A stretch of DNA of 64,000 nucleotides from JABFRJ01 sp963847145 (GCA_963847145.1 CAWJYN010000003.1:868001-932000), one strand, 5' to 3'. Numbered from the stretch's first letter, positions 7,281-16,252 are shown. The notes: generated by a model from the sequence alone, not told the origin. Made by a program: numbers and translations.

Positions 7281-8510
7281 TCACACGCTTCCCGTAACGC
7301 GCCCCAACTCCACTGCGGCGCGTGCCACTAGCGCGTCCGCGACGCGCTCTTTGTCCATCTCAGGCCAGTCTTCGACGCCGGCCGCCGTCACGATATGCAC
7401 GGTGTTGCGATTGCCGCCCATGATGCCGGTCTCGGGGGAGACGTCATTGGCGACGATCCAGTCGCAGCCTTTCGATTTGCGCTTCTTTTTGGCGTGCTCG
7501 AGCACGTTTTCGGTTTCAGCCGCGAAGCCGATGATCAGCGCGGGACGCTTGCCGGGTGCCAGGTGCGCGATCGTCTTCAGGATATCGGCGTTCTCGGCCA
7601 GCTGCAGGTTCGGCAGGTCCGCCTTGGCGCCCTTCTTGATCTTTTCGCCGGCTGCATTCGACACGCGCCAGTCGGCCACCGCCGCTGCAAAGATCGCCAG
7701 ATCGGCGGGCAGCGCCGCTTCCGTTGCCGCCAGCATTTGAGCCGCCGTCTCCACGCGTACCACTGTGGCGCCGGCCGGATCGGCAAGCCCCACCGGCCCG
7801 CTGATCACTGTCACCCGCGCACCCAACGCCACCGCTGCGCGCGCAATCGCAAAGCCTTGCTTGCCCGACGACCGGTTGGCGATGTAGCGCACCGGATCGA
7901 TCGGCTCGTGCGTCGGCCCCGCCGTCACCAGAACATGCCGTCCAGACAACGGCAGTGCCGGTCCGCCAACGGCCAGCCGTGCTTCGATGGCCGCTCGTAT
8001 TTCTGCTGGTTCCGCCATACGGCCGACACCCGCTTCGCCCCGTTCCGCCATCTCGCCCGCGTTGGGGCCAAGCATCTGCACGCCATCGGCCATCAGCAGC
8101 GCCGCATTCCGTTGCGTTGCTGGGTGTGCCCACATGCGCGGGTTCATGGCTGGCACGATCAGTACCGGTTTGTCAGTCGCCATCAGCACGGCGGTGGCGA
8201 GATCGTCGGCGTGGCCGCCTGCCATTTTCGCCATCAGATCGGCGGTCGCTGGCGCAACGACAATGAGATCGGCTTCGCGCGACAAGCGGATGTGGCCGAT
8301 CTCGCGTTCGTCGTTGAGATCGAAGAGATCGGTGAAGACGCGCTCGTTGGTGAGCGCGCCGACCGACAGCGGCGTCACGAACTGCTGGGCGGCCCGTGTC
8401 ATGACGCAGCGCACGGCAATGTGCCGTTCGCGCAAGCGCCGGATCAGCTCGAGGCACTTATAGGCCGCGATGCCGCCGCCGATGATGAGAAGTACGCGCT
8501 GCTGCGACAC
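7281..8510 (-). CDS. coaBC: Bifunctional phosphopantothenoylcysteine decarboxylase / phosphopantothenate-cysteine ligase
   Basis: 409 residues making 4'-phosphopantetheine for coenzyme A. The CoaC half (1-185) has the flavin-binding GGGIAAYK loop, catalytic His73 in IGHIRLS and the PAMNPRMW substrate clamp at 120-127. The CoaB half starts near 190 with VLVTAGPTHEPIDPVRYIANRSSGKQG and carries AAVADWRV and EKIKK for acyl-cytidylate formation. Length and domain order are normal. It is monocistronic; upstream lies a REP element and the divergent gatB gene. Confidence 0.96.
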   Translation of the reverse strand: MSQQRVLLIIGGGIAAYKCLELIRRLRERHIAVRCVMTRAAQQFVTPLSVGALTNERVFTDLFDLNDEREIGHIRLSREADLIVVAPATADLMAKMAGGHADDLATAVLMATDKPVLIVPAMNPRMWAHPATQRNAALLMADGVQMLGPNAGEMAERGEAGVGRMAEPAEIRAAIEARLAVGGPALPLSGRHVLVTAGPTHEPIDPVRYIANRSSGKQGFAIARAAVALGARVTVISGPVGLADPAGATVVRVETAAQMLAATEAALPADLAIFAAAVADWRVSNAAGEKIKKGAKADLPNLQLAENADILKTIAHLAPGKRPALIIGFAAETENVLEHAKKKRKSKGCDWIVANDVSPETGIMGGNRNTVHIVTAAGVEDWPEMDKERVADALVARAAVELGRVTGSV

Positions 8511-8734
8511 GGATCACCGTTCAGGCTGGGTCAATGATGGCGGCGATGATAGCACATCGCCGCTCGCACGCATTGGCCGCGCAACCCGCGGGTTAACGGG
8601 AGCCTCGGCGCAATACGCTGAAACGCTCTTGCGCCCCACAGTGTGTCGCCTTGACCGGCCCGCCCTTGCGTCTTAGGCACAGGGTCAGAACACCGTCGTG
8701 TTTGGATACAGACGTCTTGGCACTCGCTCTCATT

Positions 8735-8821
8735 CGTCGTCCCGGCGCAGGCCGGGACCCACGGCAACGAGAGCAAGATTTCCTGGCTTGTCGTGGGTGC
8801 CGGCCTTCGCCGGCATGACGA
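8735..8821. repeat. REP-type palindromic element between coaBC and gatB
   Basis: A unit CGTCCCGGCGCAGGCCGGGA at 8737 and an inverted unit GCCGGCCTTCGCCGGCATGA at 8799 form the two arms, each itself a hairpin, and both are joined to CCCACG/CGTGGG. The same consensus recurs at 43777-43936. This is the head-to-head repeated palindrome common in Bradyrhizobium-like and other Hyphomicrobiales genomes. Confidence 0.8.
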
Positions 8822-8876
8822 GAGTTGGGGTGCCAAAGGGCTGGGCCAGCACACTCTCCGCCGAAAGCACATCGAC

Positions 8877-10361
8877 ATGGCTGCAGCCGCTGCAAAATCC
8901 ACGAACTATCTCAAGGGCGCCACCGGCGACTGGGAAATCGTCATCGGGTTGGAAGTGCATGCTCAGGTCGCTTCCAAAGCCAAGCTGTTCTCAGGGTCAT
9001 CCACCGCCTTCGGCGCGGAACCCAACAGTCACGTCAGCCTCGTGGATGCCGCCATGCCGGGTATGCTGCCGGTTATTAACGCCGAGTGTGTCGCGCAGGC
9101 GGTGCGGACCGGGCTGGGCCTCAAGGCGCAGATCAACAACCGCAGCATTTTCGACCGCAAGAACTACTTCTACCCTGACCTGCCGCAGGGCTATCAGATC
9201 AGCCAGTTCAAGAATCCGATCGTCGGCGAAGGCCGGATCGAGATCGATGTGGATGGTGCCAGCAAAACCATCGGCGTCGAGCGGCTGCATCTGGAGCAGG
9301 ACGCAGGAAAATCCATCCACGACATGTCAGCGGAATACACCTTCGTCGATCTCAACCGTTCGGGCGTCGCGTTGATGGAGATCGTGTCGCGGCCCGACCT
9401 GCGTTCGGCCAAAGAAGCGCAGGCCTACGTTACCAAGCTGCGCACCATCCTGCGCTATCTCGGCACCTGCGACGGCGACATGGAAAAAGGCAATCTCCGC
9501 GCCGACGTCAATGTCTCGGTCCGCAAGCCGGGTGCCGCGCTTGGCACGCGCTGTGAAATCAAGAACGTCAACTCCATCCGTTTCATCGGTCAGGCCGTCG
9601 AATACGAGGCGCGGCGCCAGATCGACATCATCGAGGACGGCGGCACGATCGCCCAGGAAACCCGCCTGTTCGACAGTGCCAAGGGTGAGACGCGCTCCAT
9701 GCGCTCGAAGGAAGAAGCGCACGACTACCGCTATTTCCCCGATCCCGACCTGCTGCCGCTGGAGTTTTCGCAGAGCTTTGTGGATGGCCTGAAGCAAGGC
9801 CTGCCCGAACTGCCCGACGAAAAGCGCGCGCGCTTCGTCAAGGACTATGGCCTGTCCATCTACGACGCGTCCGTGCTCGTCGCCGAAAAAGAAAACGCCG
9901 ACTACTTCGAAGCTGTCGCCGCGCCTGAAAAAGGTGCGGGCCGTGACGGCAAAATTTCCGCAAATTGGGTCATCAACGAGCTGTTCGGCCGTTTGAACAA
10001 AGAGGGCAAGACAGTCGAAACATCGCCCGTCTCAGCAGCCCAGCTGGGCGGCATCGTCGATCTCATCGGCGCCAGCACCATCTCCGGCAAGATCGCCAAG
10101 GACCTCTTCGAAATCGTCTGGACCGAAGGCGGCGATCCCGCGGCGATTGTTGATGCGCGCGGGATGAAGCAGGTCACCGACATGGGCGCCATCGAGACCG
10201 CCGTCGATGCCATCATCGCCGCCAATCCCGACAAGGTCGAGCAGGTCAAGCTCAAGCCCTCCATGCTCGGCTGGTTCGTCGGACAAGCGATGAAACAGTC
10301 CGGCGGCAAGGCGAACCCACAGGCGGTGAGCGATCTCTTGAAGACCAAACTTGGGATTTGA
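8877..10361 (+). CDS. gatB: Asp-tRNA(Asn)/Glu-tRNA(Gln) amidotransferase subunit B
   Basis: 494 residues from the ATG at 8877. The N-terminal kinase-like domain shows VIGLEVHAQV, the YFYPDLPQGYQISQ motif, EDAGKSIHD and the MEIVSRPDLRS strand; the C-terminal YqeY-like helices end with TKLGI. GatB activates misacylated Glu-tRNA(Gln) or Asp-tRNA(Asn) with ATP before ammonia transfer from GatA. gatC and gatA are not adjacent, so subunit genes are dispersed here. The frame is open to 8793, but that part lies within the REP element. Confidence 0.96.
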   Translation: MAAAAAKSTNYLKGATGDWEIVIGLEVHAQVASKAKLFSGSSTAFGAEPNSHVSLVDAAMPGMLPVINAECVAQAVRTGLGLKAQINNRSIFDRKNYFYPDLPQGYQISQFKNPIVGEGRIEIDVDGASKTIGVERLHLEQDAGKSIHDMSAEYTFVDLNRSGVALMEIVSRPDLRSAKEAQAYVTKLRTILRYLGTCDGDMEKGNLRADVNVSVRKPGAALGTRCEIKNVNSIRFIGQAVEYEARRQIDIIEDGGTIAQETRLFDSAKGETRSMRSKEEAHDYRYFPDPDLLPLEFSQSFVDGLKQGLPELPDEKRARFVKDYGLSIYDASVLVAEKENADYFEAVAAPEKGAGRDGKISANWVINELFGRLNKEGKTVETSPVSAAQLGGIVDLIGASTISGKIAKDLFEIVWTEGGDPAAIVDARGMKQVTDMGAIETAVDAIIAANPDKVEQVKLKPSMLGWFVGQAMKQSGGKANPQAVSDLLKTKLGI

Positions 10362-10384
10362 GCGTTAGGGGCGCGTGTACCGCG

Positions 10385-10879
10385 ATGGCGTTGCTGGTCC
10401 GCGCTTACGATGACACGCGCGATCGCGCCGACATGATTGCGCTCTATCGTGGCGCCTGGCACGCCGCCTACGACGCTGTCGATGGCCCGGCTGCGATCGA
10501 CGATCTCATCAGCGCCCTTCTGGACGGACCCGAACCGGAGATGTTTTCGCTCTCGGAGGGCGATATCGCGCTGGTCGCTGAGGGTGCCGGGCAGATTTGT
10601 GGTGGCGTGCGCAGCCACCCACACCGGGGCGTTGTCCATCTCTCCGGCTTCTATGTGCAGCCCGATGGATTGCGGCGGGGTACCGGGCGTGGGCTTTTGG
10701 CAGAACTCTTGCGCCATTACCCGCCCGGCAGCGTCATCCGTGCCGATGTGCGACCAACAAGTTTCGCGGCGCTGGCGTTCTACACCAGCGAAGGCTTCGA
10801 GCGTGTGGGGCAGGGCCGCAGTCTGGTGGGTGGCCGGTTGTGGAGCGACGTCATCGAGCTGCAGCGCACTTTGACGTGA
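10385..10879 (+). CDS. GNAT family N-acetyltransferase
   Basis: 164 residues. The acetyl-CoA loop is QPDGLRRGTGRGLLAELL, preceded by a VVHLSGFYV strand and followed by AALAFYTSEGFERVG, which together define the GNAT core. The acceptor substrate is unknown. It starts at the ATG at 10385, 23 bases after gatB; a TTG at 10358 would overlap the gatB stop and is less likely. Probably transcribed with gatB. Confidence 0.8.
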   Translation: MALLVRAYDDTRDRADMIALYRGAWHAAYDAVDGPAAIDDLISALLDGPEPEMFSLSEGDIALVAEGAGQICGGVRSHPHRGVVHLSGFYVQPDGLRRGTGRGLLAELLRHYPPGSVIRADVRPTSFAALAFYTSEGFERVGQGRSLVGGRLWSDVIELQRTLT

Positions 10880-10893
10880 GCACGACACGGCAA

Positions 10894-10927
10894 CAAAAAA
10901 GCGAGAGTGCATCGCGCACGTCTCGCC
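10894..10927 (-). terminator. Rho-independent terminator of the H1-like gene
   Basis: Read on the minus strand, GCGAGA(C)GTGC and GCACTCTCGC form a GC-rich stem with a short loop and run directly into TTTTTTG. It lies 27 bases beyond the stop of the histone-H1-like gene and also abuts the end of the convergent GNAT gene, so it may serve both. Confidence 0.75.
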
Positions 10928-10953
10928 TCTTTATTCAGAACCGCGGCGGCCGT

Positions 10954-11172
10954 TCAGGCGCGCTTCTTGGTCGGCTTGATCGCCTTGCGGGCCTTGGTCG
11001 CCTTCTTTGCAGGCGCCTTCTTGCCGGCCATCTTTTTCAGGCGCGTGCGGGCGCCGAGTGTGTTGCCGGCGATGCGCGTGGTCTTTTTGCGCGGTGCGGC
11101 GCGGCGCGCCTTCTTTTTCTTCGTCTCGACATTACGCGCTGAACGCGCACCAGCTGCCTTGCTTGCAGGCAT
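10954..11172 (-). CDS. Small lysine/alanine-rich histone H1-like protein
   Basis: 72 residues, extremely basic: KKKKARRAAPRKK, then RLKKMAGKKAPAKKATKARKA and a final PTKKRA. The AKKA-type repeats resemble the C-terminal tail of histone H1 and bacterial H1-like nucleoid proteins, suggesting non-specific DNA or RNA binding. The frame is open upstream to 11265, but the ATG at 11172 has a strong AGGAGA at the right distance, and its own terminator follows the stop. No globular domain is present. Confidence 0.7.
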   Translation of the reverse strand: MPASKAAGARSARNVETKKKKARRAAPRKKTTRIAGNTLGARTRLKKMAGKKAPAKKATKARKAIKPTKKRA

Positions 11173-11576
11173 GAAACGTCTCCTATTTCCGTTGATGATC
11201 GCCAGCGTGTAGGCAATTTCCGCTTGACGCACAAGATAAAGTTGCGCGCGCATTTGGTCGCGCACCGTGTGCGCCGCTCTGCGCGCGTTCTAAATTGGCA
11301 CAGCGATGAAACACACACCGATGACGCGGCGTGCACGTTATGCCTATTCTATATGGTTTTCTTTCATGTCAGTGGACTGGTGCGCCGCGTGCCGCACGCT
11401 GGCTGCGTCTTGCATTCGATGCGCAAATGTTTTGCACACGATCGCTTTTAGGGTGCAGTTCTTGCCTGAACCTTGCGTCGATTAAGCGCCGTTGTGATGG
11501 CTGACGCTGAGGGCTGACGCTGGGGGATCGATGCCGTTCGCGATGGCGAAATTTTTCATCACGACGCATGACCGCG
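11173..11576. other. Intergenic region without a supported gene
   Basis: About 400 bases between the H1-like gene and the convergent end of the DedA gene. Short open frames exist but lack family resemblance and ribosome binding sites. The stretch around 11340-11370 is AT-rich for this genome. A direct repeat of GGCTGACGCTG occurs near 11500-11525. No RNA gene was recognised. Confidence 0.4.
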
Positions 11577-12131
11577 TCAGGGGCGGCCGAGAGACTTCAT
11601 GCCCCAAGTGGCAAGTTCCCCGAGATTGCCGCCGACGGTCAGCAGAACGGCTGCCCAGAGAAAGGCACTGGTCCAGTTTGCAAACTGAAACAGCGCGAGC
11701 GGCATGCGGACTGCGCCAGCGACAATTGGAACCGACGCGCGCAGCGGGCCGGAAAAGCGACCGATCACGATGGCCCAAGCTCCCCAGCGTTCAAAGAACT
11801 GTCTTCCGCGCGGCAGCAAGTCGGGGTAGTTCCGCAGCGGCCACATGCGGGCGATTTCGGCATGATAGTGCCGGCCGAGCCAATAAGACAGCCAATCACC
11901 AAGCGCTGCGCCAACTGCAGCGGCCGTCAAAATGACCCAGAAATTGAGTGAGCCGGCGGCCCCAATCAGGGCACCAATAGCGATCAGAATCGTGAAAAAG
12001 GGCAGGACAAGGGAAATGAACGCCAAGCTCTCACCAAACGCGAGAACGCCAACAATCAGCGGCGCCCAACTCTGATGCATGCGGGCAAATTGGATGATCG
12101 CCTCGCCGGCGCCCTTGAACTCAAGATCCAT
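11577..12131 (-). CDS. DedA family membrane protein
   Basis: 184 residues with four to five hydrophobic segments. Diagnostic DedA features are FGESLAFISLVLP, the GAALGDWLSYWLGR stretch and FFERWGAWAIVIGRFSGPLRASVPIVAG with its conserved Arg residues. DedA proteins are polyprenyl-phosphate or phospholipid flippase-like transporters of the inner membrane. The ATG at 12131 follows GGGGGAGA and gives a normal family N-terminus; the open frame upstream was not used. Confidence 0.88.
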   Translation of the reverse strand: MDLEFKGAGEAIIQFARMHQSWAPLIVGVLAFGESLAFISLVLPFFTILIAIGALIGAAGSLNFWVILTAAAVGAALGDWLSYWLGRHYHAEIARMWPLRNYPDLLPRGRQFFERWGAWAIVIGRFSGPLRASVPIVAGAVRMPLALFQFANWTSAFLWAAVLLTVGGNLGELATWGMKSLGRP

Positions 12132-12229
12132 TCGCTTCTCCCCCACGCGGCCGACGTGCGATCGCACCGCCGCGGTAGGTGCAAAGCAAGTATTTGGTGT
12201 TGCTGCGGCCGCTCGTCAAGTGCAACCGG

Positions 12230-13030
12230 TCATTGTGCGGATTTCGCAGCTGCGGCGAGGTTTCGTTGTAGCTTTGCCATGCCGCCGATCCATCGATCAT
12301 AGTCGGCGGTCTTGGCTTTCCGGTATTCAGCGACTTGCGGATGCGGGAGGATACAGAAGCGCTCGGCTTCGATGCCAGCAAAGGCGGCATCGGCGCACTG
12401 CTGCGGTGTTATCACGCCATCGACATGGGCTGAATTCATGGGGCCGGCTTCGCGCAGCAAGGTGGTGTCGACGGCCTGCGGGCAGAGGATCGAAACGCGG
12501 ATGCCCTGGTCGCGATGCGCAATGGCGATGTTCTCGGCGAAACCAACCGCGGCATGTTTGGTCGTCGCGTAGACCGCGCTGCGGATCTGGTTGAGCAAGC
12601 CGGCTGCCGAGACTGTGTTGAGGAAGTAGCCGTTGCCGCGCGCGATCATCAGCGGCAGCAGGTGCCGCGCCGCCCACACGTGGTGCATCACGTTGACGTT
12701 CCATGCGCGTTCCCACACGTCGTTGGCTAGCGCAGCGGCGTTGTCCGCCGGGCTCCTGCCGCCACCGATACCAGCGTTGGCGCAAAACAGTGCGATGGGG
12801 CCGATGTTCTTTTCGGTGTCTGCGATAAGCCTTTGAATGTCAGCTTCCTTGCTGACATCGCACGCCACGACGTGGCCGCCGATGGCTGTTGCTACGCGTT
12901 GTGCGCCGGCGACGTTCATATCGGCGACAACAACGGCTTTCGCGCCGCGGGCCTGCGCGCCGCGTGCGAGGGCTTCGCCAATGCCTTCTGCGCCGCCCGT
13001 CACGACGACGACTTTGCCCTTGATGTCCAT
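12230..13030 (-). CDS. SDR family NAD(P)-dependent oxidoreductase
   Basis: 266 residues with the classical short-chain dehydrogenase pattern: TGGAEGIG at 11-18, CANAG at 83-87, catalytic Ser141 and YATTK (Tyr154, Lys158). Asp37 after the second strand favours NAD(H). The substrate is unknown and neighbours do not help. The gene stands alone between DedA and a metallo-hydrolase. Confidence 0.9.
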   Translation of the reverse strand: MDIKGKVVVVTGGAEGIGEALARGAQARGAKAVVVADMNVAGAQRVATAIGGHVVACDVSKEADIQRLIADTEKNIGPIALFCANAGIGGGRSPADNAAALANDVWERAWNVNVMHHVWAARHLLPLMIARGNGYFLNTVSAAGLLNQIRSAVYATTKHAAVGFAENIAIAHRDQGIRVSILCPQAVDTTLLREAGPMNSAHVDGVITPQQCADAAFAGIEAERFCILPHPQVAEYRKAKTADYDRWIGGMAKLQRNLAAAAKSAQ

Positions 13031-13081
13031 GGCTGCTCTCTCCGCTGTGTATGGTCGCTGACGGAGTATGGCGGGACAAAT

Positions 13082-13103
13082 GGGGGACAGCCACCTTTTT
13101 TGC
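13082..13103. repeat. GGGACAGCCACC-T6 repeat, copy 2
   Basis: GGGGACAGCCACCTTTTTTGC matches the element at 7195-7212 and is again followed within 20 bases by GGGTCAG. It sits between the SDR gene and the 3' end of the NAPE-PLD-like gene, whose stop codon overlaps that GGGTCAG string. Confidence 0.55.
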
Positions 13104-13121
13104 GGGCCGCTTTTTTACGGG

Positions 13122-14105
13122 TCAGACGACGTGGACGGCGCCGGGCTGCAACGCGATGAAACGATCGGCCGGAATGTTCCGGGTGGCCAGCGCCGCCGCG
13201 AGATGCTGCTTTGGCTCGTCAATCGCCTCGTTGGTCAGCTGGAAAGTACCCCAGTGGTGTCCGACGGCCCGCTGCGCGCCACAGAATGCAAATGCCTGGA
13301 CGGCATCGTCGGGGTTCATGTGTTGGTCCGCCATGAACCAACGCGGCGCGTAAGCCCCGATCGGAAGAAGAGCCAGATCGATGCCCGGAAAGCGCGCGCC
13401 GACCGCGCGAAAGATGCGGCCATCACCCAGCCCGCTGTCGCCCACGGCGTAGATGGTCTTAGCGCCGATCTTGAACACGAAGCTGGCCCACAGTGCGTGC
13501 ATCCGGTCGCGTGCGCCGCGTGCAGACCAGTGTTGCGTCGGCACAGCGTGGATGTCGATACCATCGGCGAAGGTCACATGCTGATACCAATCAAGCGCTC
13601 GCATCGGCACGTCACCGAGGCGCGGCTTCATGATCGCGTCGTTGCCGAGCGGCGTGATGATCTGTGGTCGATCGCGCTTGGCCAGCCGCCTCAGCGCACC
13701 CATGTCCATGTGGTCGTAGTGATTGTGCGTCACAATCACTACGTCGATCTTCGGCAGCGCGTCGAATGCAATCCCCGGCGCGTTAACCCGCTGCGGCCCT
13801 AAGATATCGAACGGGCCGCAGCGCTGCGCATAGACTGGATCCATCAAGATGGCGCGACCGCGTGCCTGGATCAGATAGGACGCGTGCCCGATGAAGCTGA
13901 TGCGCACACCATCGCCATCAACCCGCGAAGGTGGCACGTCGGCGTGCGGACTTGGATACGCCTTCGGCCATTTGGCTTTTGTCGTCCGCAACTGCCATCG
14001 CAGCAGATCGCGCACGCCCTTCGGCTTCGTGCCGGATGGGTTGAAGAACTCTGTTCCGTCGAAGTGGTCTGATTTCGGGCCGGTGTGGTAGCGATTTGAG
14101 GGCAT
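13122..14105 (-). CDS. MBL-fold hydrolase, NAPE-PLD/UlaG-like
   Basis: 327 residues. VRISFIGHASYLIQ leads into the zinc motif THNHYDHMD (His127, His129, Asp131, His132); later GDSGLGDG and AVGHHWGTFQLTNEA complete the metal site. The N-terminal RYHTGPKSDHFDGTEFFNP is characteristic of the N-acyl-phosphatidylethanolamine phospholipase D-like family, usually acting on phospholipids. The bacterial substrate is not known. Confidence 0.85.
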   Translation of the reverse strand: MPSNRYHTGPKSDHFDGTEFFNPSGTKPKGVRDLLRWQLRTTKAKWPKAYPSPHADVPPSRVDGDGVRISFIGHASYLIQARGRAILMDPVYAQRCGPFDILGPQRVNAPGIAFDALPKIDVVIVTHNHYDHMDMGALRRLAKRDRPQIITPLGNDAIMKPRLGDVPMRALDWYQHVTFADGIDIHAVPTQHWSARGARDRMHALWASFVFKIGAKTIYAVGDSGLGDGRIFRAVGARFPGIDLALLPIGAYAPRWFMADQHMNPDDAVQAFAFCGAQRAVGHHWGTFQLTNEAIDEPKQHLAAALATRNIPADRFIALQPGAVHVV

Positions 14106-14124
14106 CGGTTCTCGGTAGGGCTAC

Positions 14125-14442
14125 TCAAAATTCGACGACAGTGCCGGGTTTGATGGTCGACAGAACTTGGGCAATCGCAGGGACGAGTGGTTTCAGGTCA
14201 ATGATATCGTTAGACGGGGCACGTAGCACCACCACAGAAACCGGCCGTCCCGCTATCGTTTGCTGGTAGCGCATACTCTGATCGCTCGTCACCAACACAT
14301 CGTAGCGACCTGTCATGGCCGTGAGCAGGGCACCATTCGATAGTTGATTAAAGCCAGCATATTTCGACGTCTCGACTAAGCCGACGTGCGCCAGATCATG
14401 CCTGAAGTCGACTGGCAGGCATTCATCACGCAGCACACGCAT
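14125..14442 (-). CDS. DUF5615 PIN-like toxin of a TA pair
   Basis: 105 residues: MRVLRDECLP with the acidic Asp6/Glu7, NGALLTAMTGRYDVLVTSDQSMRYQQ carrying the second acidic cluster, then SVVVLRAP. This is the PIN-like DUF5615 fold, a presumed RNase. Its ATG directly follows the TGA of the DUF433 gene, and the two families are habitually paired as toxin and antitoxin. It lies next to phosphomannomutase with no other mobile signature. Confidence 0.85.
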   Translation of the reverse strand: MRVLRDECLPVDFRHDLAHVGLVETSKYAGFNQLSNGALLTAMTGRYDVLVTSDQSMRYQQTIAGRPVSVVVLRAPSNDIIDLKPLVPAIAQVLSTIKPGTVVEF

Positions 14443-14670
14443 TCAGGCAGCCTTTGCCTTGGACGCTATTTCCATGCTTGCTTCGGCAAGAACGGCAATC
14501 GCGTGCTCTCTGCTGACGCCAGGGAACTGCCGGAGAAATTCGTCGAGCGCATGACCGTGCGCCAAGTAGTCAAACAGGTTCTTCACCGGCACGCGTGTGC
14601 CGTGGAAGCACGGCGTGCCGGACATCCAGTCGGGGCGGGAGGAGACGAGCGGATCGGGGAGGGTGGGCAT
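14443..14670 (-). CDS. DUF433 antitoxin of a TA pair
   Basis: 75 residues with the DUF433 core PCFHGTRVPVKNLFDYLAHG and a helical C-terminal part ending in a basic KAKAA tail. DUF433 proteins carry a winged-helix-like DNA-binding fold and act as antitoxin and autorepressor. AGGAG precedes the ATG at 14670. The frame is open upstream into the phosphomannomutase coding region, but that extension is antisense-like shadow sequence. Confidence 0.85.
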   Translation of the reverse strand: MPTLPDPLVSSRPDWMSGTPCFHGTRVPVKNLFDYLAHGHALDEFLRQFPGVSREHAIAVLAEASMEIASKAKAA

Positions 14671-14752
14671 TCGGGGTGCTCCTATCCACTCAATGTTAGC
14701 ATGGTTGGCAGTTGCTGTCAGGTCGCGACCTTGCGAACAACCAGCCGCCCCC

Positions 14753-16252
14753 TCAAAGCTCCTGATTGAACTTGCCCACTTCCGGGAAGCCGGCGAGGCG
14801 CTTCTTAATGTCGGCGAACATGGCGTTGCGATTGGCCTCGCTGACGGGGCTTTCGACGACGACCACAAGCTCCGGCTTGTTTGATGACGCGCGCACGAGG
14901 CCCCACGTGCCATCAGCCAGCGTGCAGCGCACACCGTTGACGGTGACAAGATCGCGGATCTTTTGGCCGCAGATGCTGGCACCGGCTTTGGCTTCCGCCT
15001 CATATGCCGCGACGATTTTTTCGACGATGCCGTACTTCTTTTCGTCGTCGCAGTGGGGCGACATGGTCGGCGACTGCCACGTTTTCGGCAGCGCGCGCTT
15101 GAGATCGGCAACGGTCTTGTCTGGCGCGCGCTCCAGCATGTCACAGACGGCGATGGCAGCAACCAGACCGTCGTCGTAGCCGCGGCCGAGCGGTGGCTGG
15201 AAGAAGTAGTGGCCGCTTTTCTCGAAGCCAACGAGCGCTTTCTGTTCGTGCGTGTAGCGCTTCATGTAGCTGTGGCCGGTCTTCCAATAGAGCGCTTTCG
15301 CGCCGTTCTTCTGCAGCACCGGGTCGGTCATGAAGAGGCCGGTGGACTTTACGTCGGCAACGAACGTGGAATTCGGATACACAGCCGACAGATCGCGCGC
15401 GAGCATCACGCCGACGGTATCGGCGAAGATCTCGTGGCCTTCATTGTCGACGATGCCGCAACGGTCGCCGTCGCCATCAAACCCGAGCGCGACGTCGGCC
15501 TTGTGCTTGAGCACGGCCGCCGACATGGCATGCAGCATTTCCATGTCTTCGGGGTTCGGATTGTAGTTGGGGAACGAGTGATCCAGCTCGCAATCGACCG
15601 GCACCACTTCGAGGCCAAGTGCTTCCAAGATTTTCGGCGCAAATGCGCCCGCCGTACCATTGCCGCAGGCGGCGATGACCTTCATGTGCCGCTTGTACTT
15701 CGGGCGATTGGTCAGCGACTTGATGTAGCGCTCGGCAAGATCGGGCACGAAGATATAGCGCCCGCCTGGATGTGCCTTGGACTTGCCAGTGAGCACGATG
15801 TCTTTGAGCTCGCTCATTTCTTCGGGGCCGAAGGTGAGCGGCTTGTTGAGGCCCATCTTGATGCCAGTCCAGCCGTTGTCGTTGTGGCTGGCTGTCACCA
15901 TCGCGACGCCTTCGACGTTGAGTTCGAACTGCGCGAAGTAGGCCATTTGGCTCATTGCGAGGCCGATGTCGTGGACTTCAAACCCGCCAGCGATCAGGCC
16001 GTTCATCAACGCCTGCTTGACGCTCGCAGAGTACCAGCGGAAGTCATGGCCGACGACGATGCGCTTCTTTACGCTGCGGCGATCGAAGACCTCGGCCATG
16101 CCGAGCCCGATGGCGTTCAAGCCCATCAAGTTGATTTCCTGCGGGAACAGCCAGCGCGCGTCGTACTCGCGGAAGCCGGTCGGCTTGACCAGCGGCAGCC
16201 GCTCGAAGTCGAGGGTGTTGGGCTTCAAGTCGGCGCGGGGGATGGGGAGCAT
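14753..16252 (-). CDS. Phosphomannomutase/phosphoglucomutase (AlgC/ManB type)
   Basis: 499 residues with all motifs of alpha-D-phosphohexomutases: phosphoserine loop TASHND with Ser122, metal-binding DGDGDR at 259-264, sugar-binding FEKSGHYF at 343-350 and the C-terminal phosphate loop RASSNKPELVV. It interconverts mannose-6-P and mannose-1-P (or the glucose equivalents), feeding GDP-mannose and nucleotide-sugar synthesis. Together with the AlgD-like dehydrogenase at 50.6 kb it could supply an alginate-like pathway, although the genes are 34 kb apart. Confidence 0.92.
   Translation of the reverse strand: MLPIPRADLKPNTLDFERLPLVKPTGFREYDARWLFPQEINLMGLNAIGLGMAEVFDRRSVKKRIVVGHDFRWYSASVKQALMNGLIAGGFEVHDIGLAMSQMAYFAQFELNVEGVAMVTASHNDNGWTGIKMGLNKPLTFGPEEMSELKDIVLTGKSKAHPGGRYIFVPDLAERYIKSLTNRPKYKRHMKVIAACGNGTAGAFAPKILEALGLEVVPVDCELDHSFPNYNPNPEDMEMLHAMSAAVLKHKADVALGFDGDGDRCGIVDNEGHEIFADTVGVMLARDLSAVYPNSTFVADVKSTGLFMTDPVLQKNGAKALYWKTGHSYMKRYTHEQKALVGFEKSGHYFFQPPLGRGYDDGLVAAIAVCDMLERAPDKTVADLKRALPKTWQSPTMSPHCDDEKKYGIVEKIVAAYEAEAKAGASICGQKIRDLVTVNGVRCTLADGTWGLVRASSNKPELVVVVESPVSEANRNAMFADIKKRLAGFPEVGKFNQEL

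Noticed and set aside
7395..8537. 380-codon open frame on the plus strand
   Set aside because: Antisense to coaBC; high-GC codon bias keeps the opposite frame open.
14671..15231. Upstream extension of the DUF433 antitoxin to 262 residues
   Set aside because: The extra part is antisense to phosphomannomutase; the ATG at 14670 has a good AGGAG site.
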